From Planococcus shenhongbingii (lineage in GTDB: Bacteria > Bacillota > Bacilli > Bacillales_A > Planococcaceae): DNA of 64,000 bases. The stretch covers positions 3,906,001-3,970,000 of the forward strand of contig NZ_CP129235.1 of NCBI RefSeq assembly GCF_030413635.1, given 5' to 3'. The notes under the pieces are model-generated. The model saw only the letters and a list, made by a program, of their open reading frames with translations, searched no databases and had not been told where the DNA came from. The position numbers and the translations under genes are program-made. Shown here one piece after another: positions 44,449-53,851 of this stretch. Every line of letters begins with the position of its first letter. Positions within the stretch are counted from its first letter, which is position 1.

Positions 44449-45772
44449 CTTGTCCACCTCCCAGCTGTTCTTCCGATAAGCGGATCCAGGTTTCATCGGC
44501 TTTAAAGTACCAGGCTGGCTGTAAGTTTAATAACCGTTCCGGATCTTTTTCATCCCGTGTCAGTTCGTAGCCATGAACAATGTCCGTAATTTTGGTTAAA
44601 TCCTGCTCTTTCAGATGGGTAATGGCATGTAGCACAGCTGCCCCTGAAGGCAAAGTCATGGTTCCGGTCTCCCCCCACGATTCCAGGACATAATACGGGC
44701 GTCTATAGCGGAATACTTGCTCCGTCTCTTCGTCAATTCCCCATACCAGTTCCAGATTGGTTGAGAAAGTCGAGCTAAATACCGGCAAGCTGTCCAGGTA
44801 AAGGCGGTAATCGATTTTCTGATTGAGCGGTTCCATGCCAAAATAACGGTAATCATTGGTCCAACCGCTATGGCCATTGATAAAATCAACCGTTTTAAAT
44901 ATCAATTCAGACGGTATGGCTGGATCCTGTGTTTCCGCTTTCGGCTGAACATAACTGATGCTTTTCTTGCTTCTGTCAACACTCATCAAGGCATCTGATT
45001 CATCGCTGTATTCCTCATTCATCAAATCGCCGGTCGACTCCACACTGCCTGGATCTTCAAACAGCCCATCAACGAATTTCTGGCTGTCAATGTCTTCCTG
45101 CAGGTATCTATAAGTCGCTGCCTCGAGCGGATTTTCCGGTACATATATCGGCAAGGTCCCAATTTTTTCATCTGTGATATAAGTGTCGTAGTTAAACGCC
45201 GGTTCTACAATTTGTGATTGAAATTGCTCTAACTCAGTAGCCGAGACGTTAGCCTGATGGACACGCCCGGATTTTGTATTAATAAAATAAAGAGTTAAAT
45301 CTGTATTTTCCGCTTTGCCCCATTCGATTACCAGCCGATCAAACGAAGCTTCCGGGATACTGTCATCGACAATCTCCATCATGCTGTCGAATACCGGGAA
45401 TGGCACTTGGCCCGGGTAATACAGAACGGCACGGTTAGGGGCGTGCATATACGATTTCAAAATTTCTGCCGATGCTTCTTTGTCAATCTCCACGATGCCA
45501 TGGATTTGCCATTGCTTCATCGCATCCAACAGCAAATCGACTTGCTCTTGTTGCGTCGTGCCGGTGACCACATCGCTGAAATGGTACAGCGCATTGCTTG
45601 GCTGCACCACTTGGTCCACCGTTTTCGTTTCCCCAAGGGCTACTTCAATAGCCGGCGTCGTTTCAATCCGTTCAAAACTCGGAGTAAATGTCCAAATGAC
45701 AAAAGTTAGAACAAGACTGAGAACAATCAGCAAAAACAAGGCAATAGACTTGATGTGCTCAATGTATTTCAT
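44435..45772 (-). CDS. walH: WalH (YycH), membrane modulator of WalK
   Basis: A 445-residue protein with an N-terminal membrane anchor (MKYIEHIKSIALFLLIVLSL) and a large extracytoplasmic region of three domains. It partners WalI to tune WalK autokinase activity. The start overlaps the walK stop as ATGA, with GGAGG nine bases upstream; an ATG six bases earlier is also possible. Sequence conservation in this family is low, and the call rests on position and topology as well as length. Confidence 0.92.
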   Translation of the reverse strand: MKYIEHIKSIALFLLIVLSLVLTFVIWTFTPSFERIETTPAIEVALGETKTVDQVVQPSNALYHFSDVVTGTTQQEQVDLLLDAMKQWQIHGIVEIDKEASAEILKSYMHAPNRAVLYYPGQVPFPVFDSMMEIVDDSIPEASFDRLVIEWGKAENTDLTLYFINTKSGRVHQANVSATELEQFQSQIVEPAFNYDTYITDEKIGTLPIYVPENPLEAATYRYLQEDIDSQKFVDGLFEDPGSVESTGDLMNEEYSDESDALMSVDRSKKSISYVQPKAETQDPAIPSELIFKTVDFINGHSGWTNDYRYFGMEPLNQKIDYRLYLDSLPVFSSTFSTNLELVWGIDEETEQVFRYRRPYYVLESWGETGTMTLPSGAAVLHAITHLKEQDLTKITDIVHGYELTRDEKDPERLLNLQPAWYFKADETWIRLSEEQLGGGQVGLE

Positions 45773-47592
45773 TCCCATTCACCTCCGTCGTCTTCTTCAA
45801 ACGGCAGTGTGAAGAAAATAGTTGTCCCTTTGCCGTATTGGCTTTCAGCCCAGATATGGCCGCCATGTGCATTGATCATTTCTTTTGAAATGGCCAGTCC
45901 AAGGCCGGTGCCTCCCATCGCCCGCGAACGCGCACGGTCGACTCGGTAAAAACGGTCGAAAATCTTATCGACATTTTCTTTTGGAATCCCCATGCCCTGG
46001 TCAATGATGCGGATGAGAATAAAGCCGTCTTCAACGGTCATGGCAAATTGGATTTTGCCGCCTTCCGGAGAATACTTCAGTGCATTGGAAATGATATTAT
46101 CGATTACTTGCGTCAATTTATCCGGATCGATTTCTACGAAATACTGCTCTTTCGGCAGCTCCCGTTCGAAATAGACATTTTGGGACTTCGACATCTCAAA
46201 GCGGTCGATGATCCGGTTGAAAAACACATTAAATTCGATCATTTCCTTATTTATTTCGGTTTCGCTTGAATCCATCTTCGATAATTTCAGCAAGTCATTG
46301 ACCAGACGGATCATGCGTTCCGTTTCGGTTTGTGTAACATTCAAAAACGTCGGCGCGAGCTCCTGATCCTGCCAAGCTCCATCCGCAAGCGCTTCTAGAT
46401 AACTTCTCATTGTCGTTAACGGCGTCCGCAATTCATGCGACACGTTAGCTACAAATTCCCGGCGTTCCATATCGATTTTTTCCTGTTCAGTATTGTCATG
46501 CAAAACAGCGATGACGCCATTGACAAACCCGGTTTCTTTTTGGATCACGGAAAAGCTCGCCCGAAGAAGCGCACTTTCTTCATACGTGCTTAAATCAAGC
46601 ATGATGGCTTCTTTTAAATGAATCAGGTCTTCAAAAGTATAGTCCGTGTCCAATCCTAAAACCGATGTAATGGGCCGGTTTATAACCGTTTCACGTGAAA
46701 CATTCAAAAGCCGGAGTCCGGGGTCGTTGATCAGGATAACGCGCCCTCTCCTATCAGTCGACAGCACCCCGTCCGTCATATTGGCAAGGACTGACGCCAA
46801 TTTTCGGCGTTCGCTTTCCGTAGACTGTTGGGATTCCTGCAAACGGTTTGTCAGGTTATTAAAGGATTTCGCCAGTTGGCCGATCTCATCGTCTCCATAG
46901 ACGCGGACCTTCCGTGAAAAATTCCCTCTTGCCATGGCCTGAGCCTGCCGCCGCATATCGGAAATCGGTTTGGAAATCGTCTGTGCCACCAACACTCCTA
47001 AAACTGCGGTTACCGCCAAAGCGATGGCAGTCCCAACTGCAAGAATCGAGTTGATGTCATCCATCTGGTCGTATACATTTTCGATATCCGCTTCCATATA
47101 CAAGGTGCCAAGCACTTCTCCGCCTTCTGCCATAATCGGCTGCGTCCGGACCCATACACGATTTTTCTGCGAATTGACTTTGGTTCTGTCTTCGACCGTT
47201 TCTCCTACCATTGACTGCATCACCAATTCATCGGTCGACCGCTGGCCAACAAGCGACTGGTTGTCGACTGCCGAAGAAGCTAAAATCCGATGGCGGGAGT
47301 CGATAACACGAATTTCATCAATGTCTTCGGATTTAAACCCGTAAAGGACCGATCGCAGGCTTTGCTCAAGTGTCAAATCCTCGTCGGTCCGCGTCTTTAT
47401 CATTTCTTCCCTGACACTAAATTCCACGATGTTCATGCGCTCTGTAATCGAATCTTTAAAGTTATCGATGAGCGTCTCTTCCAGCTGTTGGGCAAAATAA
47501 AGGCCGATGATCTGCATCGCCAGCAATATCAACAAAATATAAATCAATACAAACTTCACATGAATTGATTTAAAGAAGCTTACTTTTTGCAT
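45769..47592 (-). CDS. walK: WalK (YycG) essential cell-wall sensor histidine kinase
   Basis: A 607-residue sensor kinase. Two transmembrane helices (about 13-33 and 183-205) bracket an extracytoplasmic Cache-like domain. A HAMP domain, a PAS domain (NMTDGVLSTDRRGRVILIND) and the kinase core follow, with phosphorylated H386 in VSHELRTPL, the N box IDNIISNALKYSPEG and G boxes IDQGMGIP and GGTGLGLAI. It phosphorylates WalR to match wall hydrolase expression to growth. It starts directly after walR. A parS-like 16-mer lies in the PAS-coding part (46687-46702). Confidence 0.97.
   Translation of the reverse strand: MQKVSFFKSIHVKFVLIYILLILLAMQIIGLYFAQQLEETLIDNFKDSITERMNIVEFSVREEMIKTRTDEDLTLEQSLRSVLYGFKSEDIDEIRVIDSRHRILASSAVDNQSLVGQRSTDELVMQSMVGETVEDRTKVNSQKNRVWVRTQPIMAEGGEVLGTLYMEADIENVYDQMDDINSILAVGTAIALAVTAVLGVLVAQTISKPISDMRRQAQAMARGNFSRKVRVYGDDEIGQLAKSFNNLTNRLQESQQSTESERRKLASVLANMTDGVLSTDRRGRVILINDPGLRLLNVSRETVINRPITSVLGLDTDYTFEDLIHLKEAIMLDLSTYEESALLRASFSVIQKETGFVNGVIAVLHDNTEQEKIDMERREFVANVSHELRTPLTTMRSYLEALADGAWQDQELAPTFLNVTQTETERMIRLVNDLLKLSKMDSSETEINKEMIEFNVFFNRIIDRFEMSKSQNVYFERELPKEQYFVEIDPDKLTQVIDNIISNALKYSPEGGKIQFAMTVEDGFILIRIIDQGMGIPKENVDKIFDRFYRVDRARSRAMGGTGLGLAISKEMINAHGGHIWAESQYGKGTTIFFTLPFEEDDGGEWE
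46687..46702. promoter_or_regulatory. parS-like site within walK
   Basis: CGTTTCACGTGAAACA matches the Bacillales ParB-binding consensus TGTTTCACGTGAAACA at 15 of 16 positions, including the full CACGTG core. It lies about 17 kb from parB, within the expected origin-proximal zone. Confidence 0.85.
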
Positions 47593-47597
47593 TCGAC

Positions 47598-48305
47598 CTA
47601 CTCCTGTTCAGGATTCCGCAAGTAATACCCTACACCTCTGCGGGTTACAATCCATGCCGGGTGGCTCGGATTGTCTTCGATTTTTTCACGGAGGCGGCGG
47701 ATCGTTACATCGACTGTCCGCACATCCCCGAAATAATCATAGCCCCACACTGTTTGAAGCAAATGTTCACGGGTCATCACTTGTCCGATGTGTTTGCCAA
47801 GATAATGGAGCAATTCAAACTCGCGATGAGTCAATTCAATGGTTTCATCGCGCTTTTGCACCAAATAAGCGTCCGGTTGGATCGTCAATGAACCTACTTG
47901 GATATCATTTGAATTTGGCCCTTCTTCTTCAAGCGGCACCACGTTCTGGCGACGCAAATTCGCTTTCACACGGGCAATCAATTCACGCGTGGAAAATGGT
48001 TTCGTCACGTAATCATCTGCTCCAAGCTCCAAGCCTAGTACTTTATCGATTTCTGAGTCTTTTGCCGTCAGCATGATAATCGGAAAATCAAATTTCTTGC
48101 GAATTTCACGGCATACTTCCATGCCATCACGGTTCGGCAGCATAATATCAAGAAGCATTAAATCAGGCTGGATTTCTTCAGCGATTTTGATGGCATCGTC
48201 TCCATCATAGGCACATACGACATTAAAGCCTTCTTTCTTTAAATTAAATTGCAGAATATCTGCAATCGGTTTTTCATCGTCCACAACCAAAATTGTTTTA
48301 CTCAT
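47598..48305 (-). CDS. walR: WalR (YycF) essential response regulator
   Basis: A 235-residue OmpR-type regulator. The receiver domain has the acidic pair D9-D10, phosphoacceptor D53 (LMLLDIML) and switch lysine (VTKPF). The C-terminal winged helix carries [16 protein letters not shown] and the wing RRGVGYYL. It controls wall hydrolases and division genes in response to WalK. AAGGGGG precedes the ATG. First gene of walRKHIJ. A Noc-type palindrome lies about 120 bases upstream. Confidence 0.98.
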   Translation of the reverse strand: MSKTILVVDDEKPIADILQFNLKKEGFNVVCAYDGDDAIKIAEEIQPDLMLLDIMLPNRDGMEVCREIRKKFDFPIIMLTAKDSEIDKVLGLELGADDYVTKPFSTRELIARVKANLRRQNVVPLEEEGPNSNDIQVGSLTIQPDAYLVQKRDETIELTHREFELLHYLGKHIGQVMTREHLLQTVWGYDYFGDVRTVDVTIRRLREKIEDNPSHPAWIVTRRGVGYYLRNPEQE

Positions 48306-48425
48306 TGTTTTTTTCCCCCTTATTATTCCATCGTTTTTTGGTGGAATTCCCTCCGAAATACATTCTTATCTACCATTACTTTATCACTGTTTTGAAGGTT
48401 TCGCACCTCTCACTTCCTGTGCATT

Positions 48426-48439
48426 ATTTCCCGGGAAAT
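48426..48439. promoter_or_regulatory. Noc-type binding palindrome 2
   Basis: ATTTCCCGGGAAAT, embedded in a perfect 20-base palindrome (48423-48442), upstream of walR. It equals the published B. subtilis Noc site consensus. A one-mismatch DnaA box (complement of TTATCCACT, 48444-48452) lies immediately beside it. Confidence 0.8.
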
Positions 48440-48456
48440 AATCAGTGGATAATCGA

Positions 48457-48488
48457 AAAAGACCGGCCTATAGTAGAGGCCGATCTTT
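48457..48488 (-). terminator. Terminator of the M23 peptidase gene
   Basis: AAAAGACCGGCC pairs with GGCCGATCTTTT (one G-A mismatch), ending the peptidase transcript ahead of walR. Confidence 0.78.
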
Positions 48489-48495
48489 TGGGCAT

Positions 48496-49926
48496 TTAAT
48501 TTATATATTTCAAGGGGTCTTGTGTTACACCATTTAAAGATACTTCAAAATGCAGATGGACGCCAGTAGAACGACCTGTATTGCCCATATTGCCCAGTTT
48601 CGTTCCTTGAGGAACCACTTCCCCCACTTTTACATCAATAGAAGAAAGATGGGCATAGATGGTTTCATAGCCATTCTGATGATCTACGATGACCCGGTTC
48701 CCGAAAGTGCCCGCGGCTCCGGCTGCTTTGACAATACCATGGTCTGCGGACTTGATGGCAGGGCCGCTTGAATGTGCAATGTCGATGCCATTATGCAGCC
48801 TGCCCCAGCGTTGGCCCCTTTTGCTGGTAATCCGGCCGTCTTCTGCCGGCCACATAAATGTTCCAGCACCGACTGACGGAGGCTCCATCGTGCCGTTCAG
48901 CACGATGTGGTCAATCGGCTGCAGCGTCGCTTGTTCGTTCAAGACGGCGTGGGAGACCTGTTCGCCGTTCACGGTTTCGACTTCCGCAGTGACATGCTTT
49001 CTGCCATTTTTTCCTTGCTGCTTGAGTTTGCTTTGCCCTTTCAATAAAGTTGGGTCATCCGTTTTCAGCGACTGATGGGGAATCAAAGCAATCTGCTTTT
49101 GTTGTTTTTTGACTTGCACCGTCACCAAGGGGCCTGCTTCAGAGACATTCAGCTGTGTGCCCGGAGTCATTTTGCCCAGGTCAATGCCAGGATTCAAGGC
49201 TGTCAGCTCTTCCAGCTCCATACCGAAAATGGCGGCTAGCTCTTCTGCTTTGTCACCTTCATGAACTGTGTAAGAACGTTCGCCTGTAAGCAGGTATTTT
49301 GCAGCTTGTTCCGGCTGCATAACAAGAGACGGTTTTGTTTGATTTGCGGCTCCTGACAAGTTTTCTGCAATCGTCAGACTAAGGATGTTCGCCTGCCCCG
49401 GCTGCAGTTCCGGCAATGCCTCATTGAGGCCTTTTCGCTGCTCCCACGCGGCCAGTTCTTCGGGGGTTGCGTATGTCAGTTTCACTTGGCGGATCATCTC
49501 GTCATAAGCAGCCTGATCTTTTACTTGCAATGTTTCACGGCCGTTGATTGATAAAGCGAATGCAGAAGCTTTGATTTCCACTTCTGCCGCCGCTTGCGCC
49601 ATCGCTTCCTCTTCTTGAGGAAGATTCCGTTCAAATACTTGTTCTTCCAACATGCTGAAGTCTTTGTCCACTTCCAGTTTCAAGTCGGCAAACTGCGGCT
49701 GAAGCTGGCTGATTTTTTCGTCTAATATTTCTTCCACTGCCTGCTGGTCAGAGACCGTGCTGACATACTGCCCTTCATTATATAGATGATAAATCGGCTG
49801 AAGATTGCGGTCATCCTCCGATGTGGCGAATACAGGGGTAAAGCTGAGTCCTGTCAGCAGCAGCGCCGATGCAGCACCTGCTTTTAAAAAAGCCATGCCT
49901 GTCCCTGGCTGTTGAATGTTTTTCAT
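48496..49926 (-). CDS. M23 peptidoglycan endopeptidase with LysM and G5 domains
   Basis: A 476-residue secreted wall hydrolase. A signal peptide (to about residue 35, cut near VFATSED) is followed by a long helical region, a LysM motif (SYTVHEGDKAEELAAIFGME, residues near 215-260), a G5-like domain (about 265-340) and the C-terminal M23 zinc domain. The zinc residues are in RLHNGIDIA and HLHFEV. It cleaves peptide cross-bridges. Position beside walRK fits membership of the WalR regulon, though I could not fix a WalR box. The start overlaps a three-codon minicistron. Confidence 0.92.
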   Translation of the reverse strand: MKNIQQPGTGMAFLKAGAASALLLTGLSFTPVFATSEDDRNLQPIYHLYNEGQYVSTVSDQQAVEEILDEKISQLQPQFADLKLEVDKDFSMLEEQVFERNLPQEEEAMAQAAAEVEIKASAFALSINGRETLQVKDQAAYDEMIRQVKLTYATPEELAAWEQRKGLNEALPELQPGQANILSLTIAENLSGAANQTKPSLVMQPEQAAKYLLTGERSYTVHEGDKAEELAAIFGMELEELTALNPGIDLGKMTPGTQLNVSEAGPLVTVQVKKQQKQIALIPHQSLKTDDPTLLKGQSKLKQQGKNGRKHVTAEVETVNGEQVSHAVLNEQATLQPIDHIVLNGTMEPPSVGAGTFMWPAEDGRITSKRGQRWGRLHNGIDIAHSSGPAIKSADHGIVKAAGAAGTFGNRVIVDHQNGYETIYAHLSSIDVKVGEVVPQGTKLGNMGNTGRSTGVHLHFEVSLNGVTQDPLKYIN

Positions 49927-49934
49927 AATTTCAT
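49923..49934 (-). other. Three-codon minicistron overlapping the M23 start
   Basis: The best Shine-Dalgarno (AAAGGAG) is six bases before an ATG that reads Met-Lys-Leu-stop. The stop TGA overlaps the M23 ATG as ATGA. Spacing from AAAGGAG to the M23 ATG itself is 14 bases, which is long. Ribosomes may therefore start on the minicistron and re-initiate on the peptidase gene. Confidence 0.5.
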
Positions 49935-50254
49935 CTGTAACTCCTTTTATTCCTATGTAAAGCTCCGCAGCTTTCGTCTGTTTGAATGAATCTTTCTCAC
50001 TCTAGCACAATCTCCTTTCAAATTTAATCAGTTTTAGCGTCTGTAATCCAACTGACTCATTCTTGCCAAATCCTTCTATAAAGCCGAGAATAGCATGCAA
50101 ATATCATTGGTTTTTACATGCTGAAAGTAATAACTGCTATTTCAGAGAACTGAAATAATCGGTCATTTTCACCATAGAAGCGTAATAATTGTCATAAAAC
50201 TTCATTAAAAGGTGGTAAAGTTGTGTCTTTTTTGTTAAAAGGCAGATAAAACGA
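49935..50254. other. Upstream region of the M23 gene
   Basis: About 320 bases of AT-rich non-coding sequence carrying the M23 promoter. No WalR direct repeat was found with confidence. Confidence 0.4.
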
Positions 50255-50293
50255 CAAAAAAAGAGCTAAAACTAACTCGTTTCAGCTCTTTTT
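50255..50293. terminator. Terminator-like hairpin, outer copy
   Basis: AAAAAGAGCT-AAAC pairs with GTTT-AGCTCTTTTT. It shares its core with the purA terminator 300 bases to the right, the family A copy 4 repeat lying between them. Confidence 0.65.
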
Positions 50294-50329
50294 AATCTGT
50301 TATTTATATAGAAACTAGCTTTTATACAC

Positions 50330-50545
50330 CGCTTCGGCCGCTTTGGGCAGGGCTCCCGCCATAAGCCGAGAAGACCATTCGTCTTATGGCTTCGCCTCGC
50401 CCTTGGACGCGCCTACGCTGAATAGGTTTTCTATAAGAGAGAAGATCACTTAGATTGCTTTCTGATGATTGCTCACTTAGATATGGAGCAAAACAGCGGA
50501 GACTCCCGCGGGGCAGCGTAAGCGACGAGACAGCTGCAAAATATT
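50330..50545. repeat. Interspersed intergenic repeat, family A copy 4 (mosaic)
   Basis: The right half contains TTAGATATGGAGC and AAACAGCGGAGACTCCCGCG, matching copies 1 and 2. The left half (CTTATGGCTTCGCCTCGCCC) is different from the other copies. No gene. Confidence 0.6.
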
Positions 50546-50556
50546 GATGGAAAGAC

Positions 50557-50590
50557 AAAAGAGCTGAAACGAATTTCGTTTCAGCTCTTT
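50557..50590 (-). terminator. purA terminator
   Basis: A perfect stem CAAAGAGCTGAAACGAA with its complement, followed by TTGTCTTTC on the minus strand, 23 bases past the purA stop. Confidence 0.85.
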
Positions 50591-50613
50591 GCATTTAATT
50601 ATTCAGTTTCTCT

Positions 50614-51900
50614 TTATCTCCAAACGCTTGTGACGATATTGGTCTGGTTGCGGTCAGGACCGACAGAGAAGATGGAAATCTGTACACCTGTCAGCTGTGC
50701 AATGCGCTCTAGGTAATGGCGTGCGTTTTCAGGAAGTTCATCCAATGATTTGCAGCCTGTTACGTCTTCTGACCAGCCTGGAAGCTCTTCATATACCGGC
50801 TCACATTCAGCTAGCATACGCAGGTTTGCTGGGTATTCTGTGATCAGTTCACCATTGTGGCGGTAAGCCGTACAGATTTTCACTGTCTCAAGCCCACTCA
50901 ATACGTCAATCGAGTTGACTGTCAAATCTGTCAAACCGCTAACGCGTCTTGCATGGCGGACAACGACACTGTCGAACCAGCCGATTCGGCGTGGGCGTCC
51001 TGTAGTCGTGCCGTATTCTTTGCCGACTTCACGAATCTGGTTGCCCACTTCATCAAATAACTCAGTTGGGAACGGGCCGTCTCCAACACGCGATGTATAG
51101 GCTTTGCAGACACCGATTACATGCTGGATTGTTGTCGGGCCGACTCCGGCACCGATTGTCACTCCACCTGCTACCGGGTTGGATGAGGTTACAAAAGGAT
51201 ATGTACCTTGGTCAATATCCAGCATAACGCCTTGTGCACCTTCAAAAAGAACACGGCGGCCATGGTCAATCGCGTCGTTCAATACTTTAGATGTATCCGT
51301 TACATACTTTGCGATTTCCTGTCCGTATGCAAAGTATTCTTCCATGATTTCTTCAACAGTAAAGCCGTCTGTTTCATAAAACTTCTCGAACATCCGGTTT
51401 TTCTCATTCAAATTCATGCGAAGTTTTTCTTCGAACACGACATGGTCTAGAAGATCGGCCATGCGAATGCCGACACGTGCTGCTTTGTCCATATAAGCAG
51501 GCCCGATGCCTTTGCCAGTTGTACCGATTTTGTTTGCTCCGCGTCTTGCTTCTTCCACTTCATCCTGCTTGATGTGGTATGGCAGAATAACATGTGCCCG
51601 GTTGGATATACGCAAGTTCTCTGTAGTGACTCCCCGTGCATGCAGCGCTTTAAGTTCTGTTACGAGTGCTTTCGGATCGACAACCATGCCATTTCCGATC
51701 ACTGAAATCTTGTCTTTATAGAAAATCCCTGATGGAATCAAATGCAGTTTATACGTTTCGCCGCCAAAAATGATAGTATGGCCAGCATTGTTTCCGCCTT
51801 GGTAACGCGCAATTACTTCTGCGTGTTCTGATAGAAAATCCGTGATTTTCCCTTTTCCTTCGTCTCCCCATTGCGTTCCTACTACTACGACTGATGTCAT
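50614..51900 (-). CDS. purA: Adenylosuccinate synthetase
   Basis: A 428-residue GTP-dependent enzyme that joins IMP and aspartate in the first committed step to AMP. Seen are the P-loop [11 protein letters not shown], the catalytic [41 protein letters not shown] and the GTP-site [13 protein letters not shown] at 51900 follows GGAGG; the frame extends to a GTG overlapping that site. Downstream of dnaB in the same direction but with a terminator between. Confidence 0.98.
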   Translation of the reverse strand: MTSVVVVGTQWGDEGKGKITDFLSEHAEVIARYQGGNNAGHTIIFGGETYKLHLIPSGIFYKDKISVIGNGMVVDPKALVTELKALHARGVTTENLRISNRAHVILPYHIKQDEVEEARRGANKIGTTGKGIGPAYMDKAARVGIRMADLLDHVVFEEKLRMNLNEKNRMFEKFYETDGFTVEEIMEEYFAYGQEIAKYVTDTSKVLNDAIDHGRRVLFEGAQGVMLDIDQGTYPFVTSSNPVAGGVTIGAGVGPTTIQHVIGVCKAYTSRVGDGPFPTELFDEVGNQIREVGKEYGTTTGRPRRIGWFDSVVVRHARRVSGLTDLTVNSIDVLSGLETVKICTAYRHNGELITEYPANLRMLAECEPVYEELPGWSEDVTGCKSLDELPENARHYLERIAQLTGVQISIFSVGPDRNQTNIVTSVWR

Positions 51901-51990
51901 CGTCCGCACCTCCGTTAGGCTTATGCCCTATCTCAAACAGTATTCATTGTACCAACGAAAATGCCTTTCGTCAATATAAAACACGAAAAA

Positions 51991-52031
51991 ACACGAACGT
52001 AAGAATGCATATATGCATTCAACGTTCGTGT
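51991..52031 (-). terminator. Terminator after dnaB
   Basis: ACACGAACGT and inner GAATGCATATATGCATTC pair with ACGTTCGTGT, followed by T-rich sequence. It lies one base past the dnaB stop. Confidence 0.88.
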
Positions 52032-52032
52032 T

Positions 52033-53397
52033 TTAGAAATCTCCGCCAGATTCATGCTGGCTCCAGTCAATGGTGACGAATTTATTGTATTCTTTCACAA
52101 ACGCCAGTTTAACGGTGCCGGTTGGGCCGTTCCGCTGCTTGGCGATAATGATCTCGATCATGTTCTGATCTTCGGTTTCTTTGTCGTAATAATCTTCCCG
52201 GTATAAGAAGGAAACGATATCGGCATCTTGCTCAATACTTCCTGATTCCCGTAAATCCGACATCATTGGCCGCTTGTCCTGGCGCTGTTCCACTCCACGG
52301 GACAGCTGAGACAACGCAATGACCGGTACTTCAAGTTCACGCGCCAGCCCTTTCAAGGAACGGGAAATATCCGATACTTCCTGCTGGCGGTTCTCGCCGG
52401 AACGTCCCGGCCCTTGTATTAGCTGCAGATAATCAATCATGATCATGCCAAGGCCATATTCCTGCTTGAGGCGCCGGCATTTCGCCCGGATATCATTGAC
52501 CCGGATGCCAGGCGTATCGTCGATGAAAATCCCTGCGTTTGACAGGCTTCCCATCGCCATTGTCAATTTACGCCAATCTTCGTTCTGGAGCGCTCCGGTC
52601 CGCATGATCTGCGCATCGATATTTCCTTCTGCACAAAGCATACGCATGACCAGCTGTTCAGCGCCCATTTCCAGACTGAAGATCGCGACGTTCTCTTCGG
52701 TTTTCGTTGCGACATTCTGAGCAACGTTCAATGCAAAAGCCGTCTTACCGACAGAAGGCCGCGCAGCCACAATAATCAGGTCGTTTCGCTGGAACCCTGC
52801 TGTAATCTTATCCAAGTCGCGGAAGCCCGTAGGAATGCCTGTAACGTCTCCTTTGCGGGTATGCAGCAATTCGATATTGTCATAAGTTTTGACTAAGACA
52901 TCTTTGATATGAATAAAGTCGCCGGCATTTTTTCTGCTCGACACTTCCATCATTTTCTTTTCTGCTTCGGCAAGCAATGCTTCCACTTCATCTTCGCGTG
53001 TAAATCCGTCTTCCACAATGGAAGTCGCTACACGGATGAGCCGCCGCAGAAGCGCTTTTTCCTCAACAATATGGGCATAATGCGCCACGTTGGCAGCAGT
53101 CGGAACCGCATTGGCAATTTCCGTCAAATACGATAAACCGCCGACGTCTTCCAATTCTTTTTTGGCAGAGAGTTCTTCTGTTACGGTAACAACATCAATC
53201 GCTTTGCCATGATCCGATAAAGTTACCATGGTCTGGAAGATTTTTTGATGGGCGATGCGGTAAAAATCTTCCGGCATGACAATTTCCGCCACGGAAATCA
53301 GCGATTGCGGTTCTAAAAAGATGGCCCCAATTACCGACTGCTCGGCTTCATGGTTATGCGGAGGGACACGATCTATGGTTTCGTTCATTTGGTTCAT
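52033..53397 (-). CDS. dnaB: Replicative DNA helicase
   Basis: A 454-residue hexameric helicase (B. subtilis DnaC, E. coli DnaB). The N-terminal domain begins PPHNHEAEQSVIGAIFLEP; the RecA-like motor has Walker A (ARPSVGKTAF), Walker B (GMIMIDYLQLI) and the arginine finger region EVPVIALSQLSRGVEQR. It unwinds DNA at the fork. The start lies four bases after the rplI stop, in the usual gdpP-rplI-dnaB operon. Confidence 0.98.
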   Translation of the reverse strand: MNQMNETIDRVPPHNHEAEQSVIGAIFLEPQSLISVAEIVMPEDFYRIAHQKIFQTMVTLSDHGKAIDVVTVTEELSAKKELEDVGGLSYLTEIANAVPTAANVAHYAHIVEEKALLRRLIRVATSIVEDGFTREDEVEALLAEAEKKMMEVSSRKNAGDFIHIKDVLVKTYDNIELLHTRKGDVTGIPTGFRDLDKITAGFQRNDLIIVAARPSVGKTAFALNVAQNVATKTEENVAIFSLEMGAEQLVMRMLCAEGNIDAQIMRTGALQNEDWRKLTMAMGSLSNAGIFIDDTPGIRVNDIRAKCRRLKQEYGLGMIMIDYLQLIQGPGRSGENRQQEVSDISRSLKGLARELEVPVIALSQLSRGVEQRQDKRPMMSDLRESGSIEQDADIVSFLYREDYYDKETEDQNMIEIIIAKQRNGPTGTVKLAFVKEYNKFVTIDWSQHESGGDF

Positions 53398-53401
53398 AGG
53401 C

Positions 53402-53851
53402 TTACGCTTCTTCTGTTACATGGACTTTAAGCGTAGCTGTTACATCCTGGTGCAATTTAACCGGAATGTTTGTGTAGCCAAGAGTGCGGATAGCATCATC
53501 CAATTCCATTTTGCGTTTATCCAGCTTGATGCCATGTGCTTTTTCAAGTGCTGTTGCTACTTGTTTGGTTGTAATAGAGCCGAATAAACGGCCGGCTTCA
53601 CCAGACTTCGCTTTCAATTCAATTGTCAGGCCTTCAAGTTTTTCTTTCAACTTTTTCGCATCTTCAAGCTCTTGAGCCGCTTCTTTTTCCTCTTTTTTCT
53701 TTTGGCCGGCCAGCTGGCTGATAGCCGCTTGATCCGCTTCTTTCGCCAAGTTATTTTTCAGCAAAAAGTTATGCGCGTAGCCATCCGCCACGTTCTTCAC
53801 TTCGCCTTTTTTGCCTTTTCCTTTTACGTCTTTTAAGAATATTACTTTCAT
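53402..53851 (-). CDS. rplI: 50S ribosomal protein L9
   Basis: A 149-residue ribosomal protein. It begins [20 protein letters not shown] with the L9 signature [13 protein letters not shown], a long linking helix and a C-terminal rRNA-binding domain. ATG overlaps the gdpP stop by four bases (ATGA), indicating coupled translation. Confidence 0.98.
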   Translation of the reverse strand: MKVIFLKDVKGKGKKGEVKNVADGYAHNFLLKNNLAKEADQAAISQLAGQKKKEEKEAAQELEDAKKLKEKLEGLTIELKAKSGEAGRLFGSITTKQVATALEKAHGIKLDKRKMELDDAIRTLGYTNIPVKLHQDVTATLKVHVTEEA

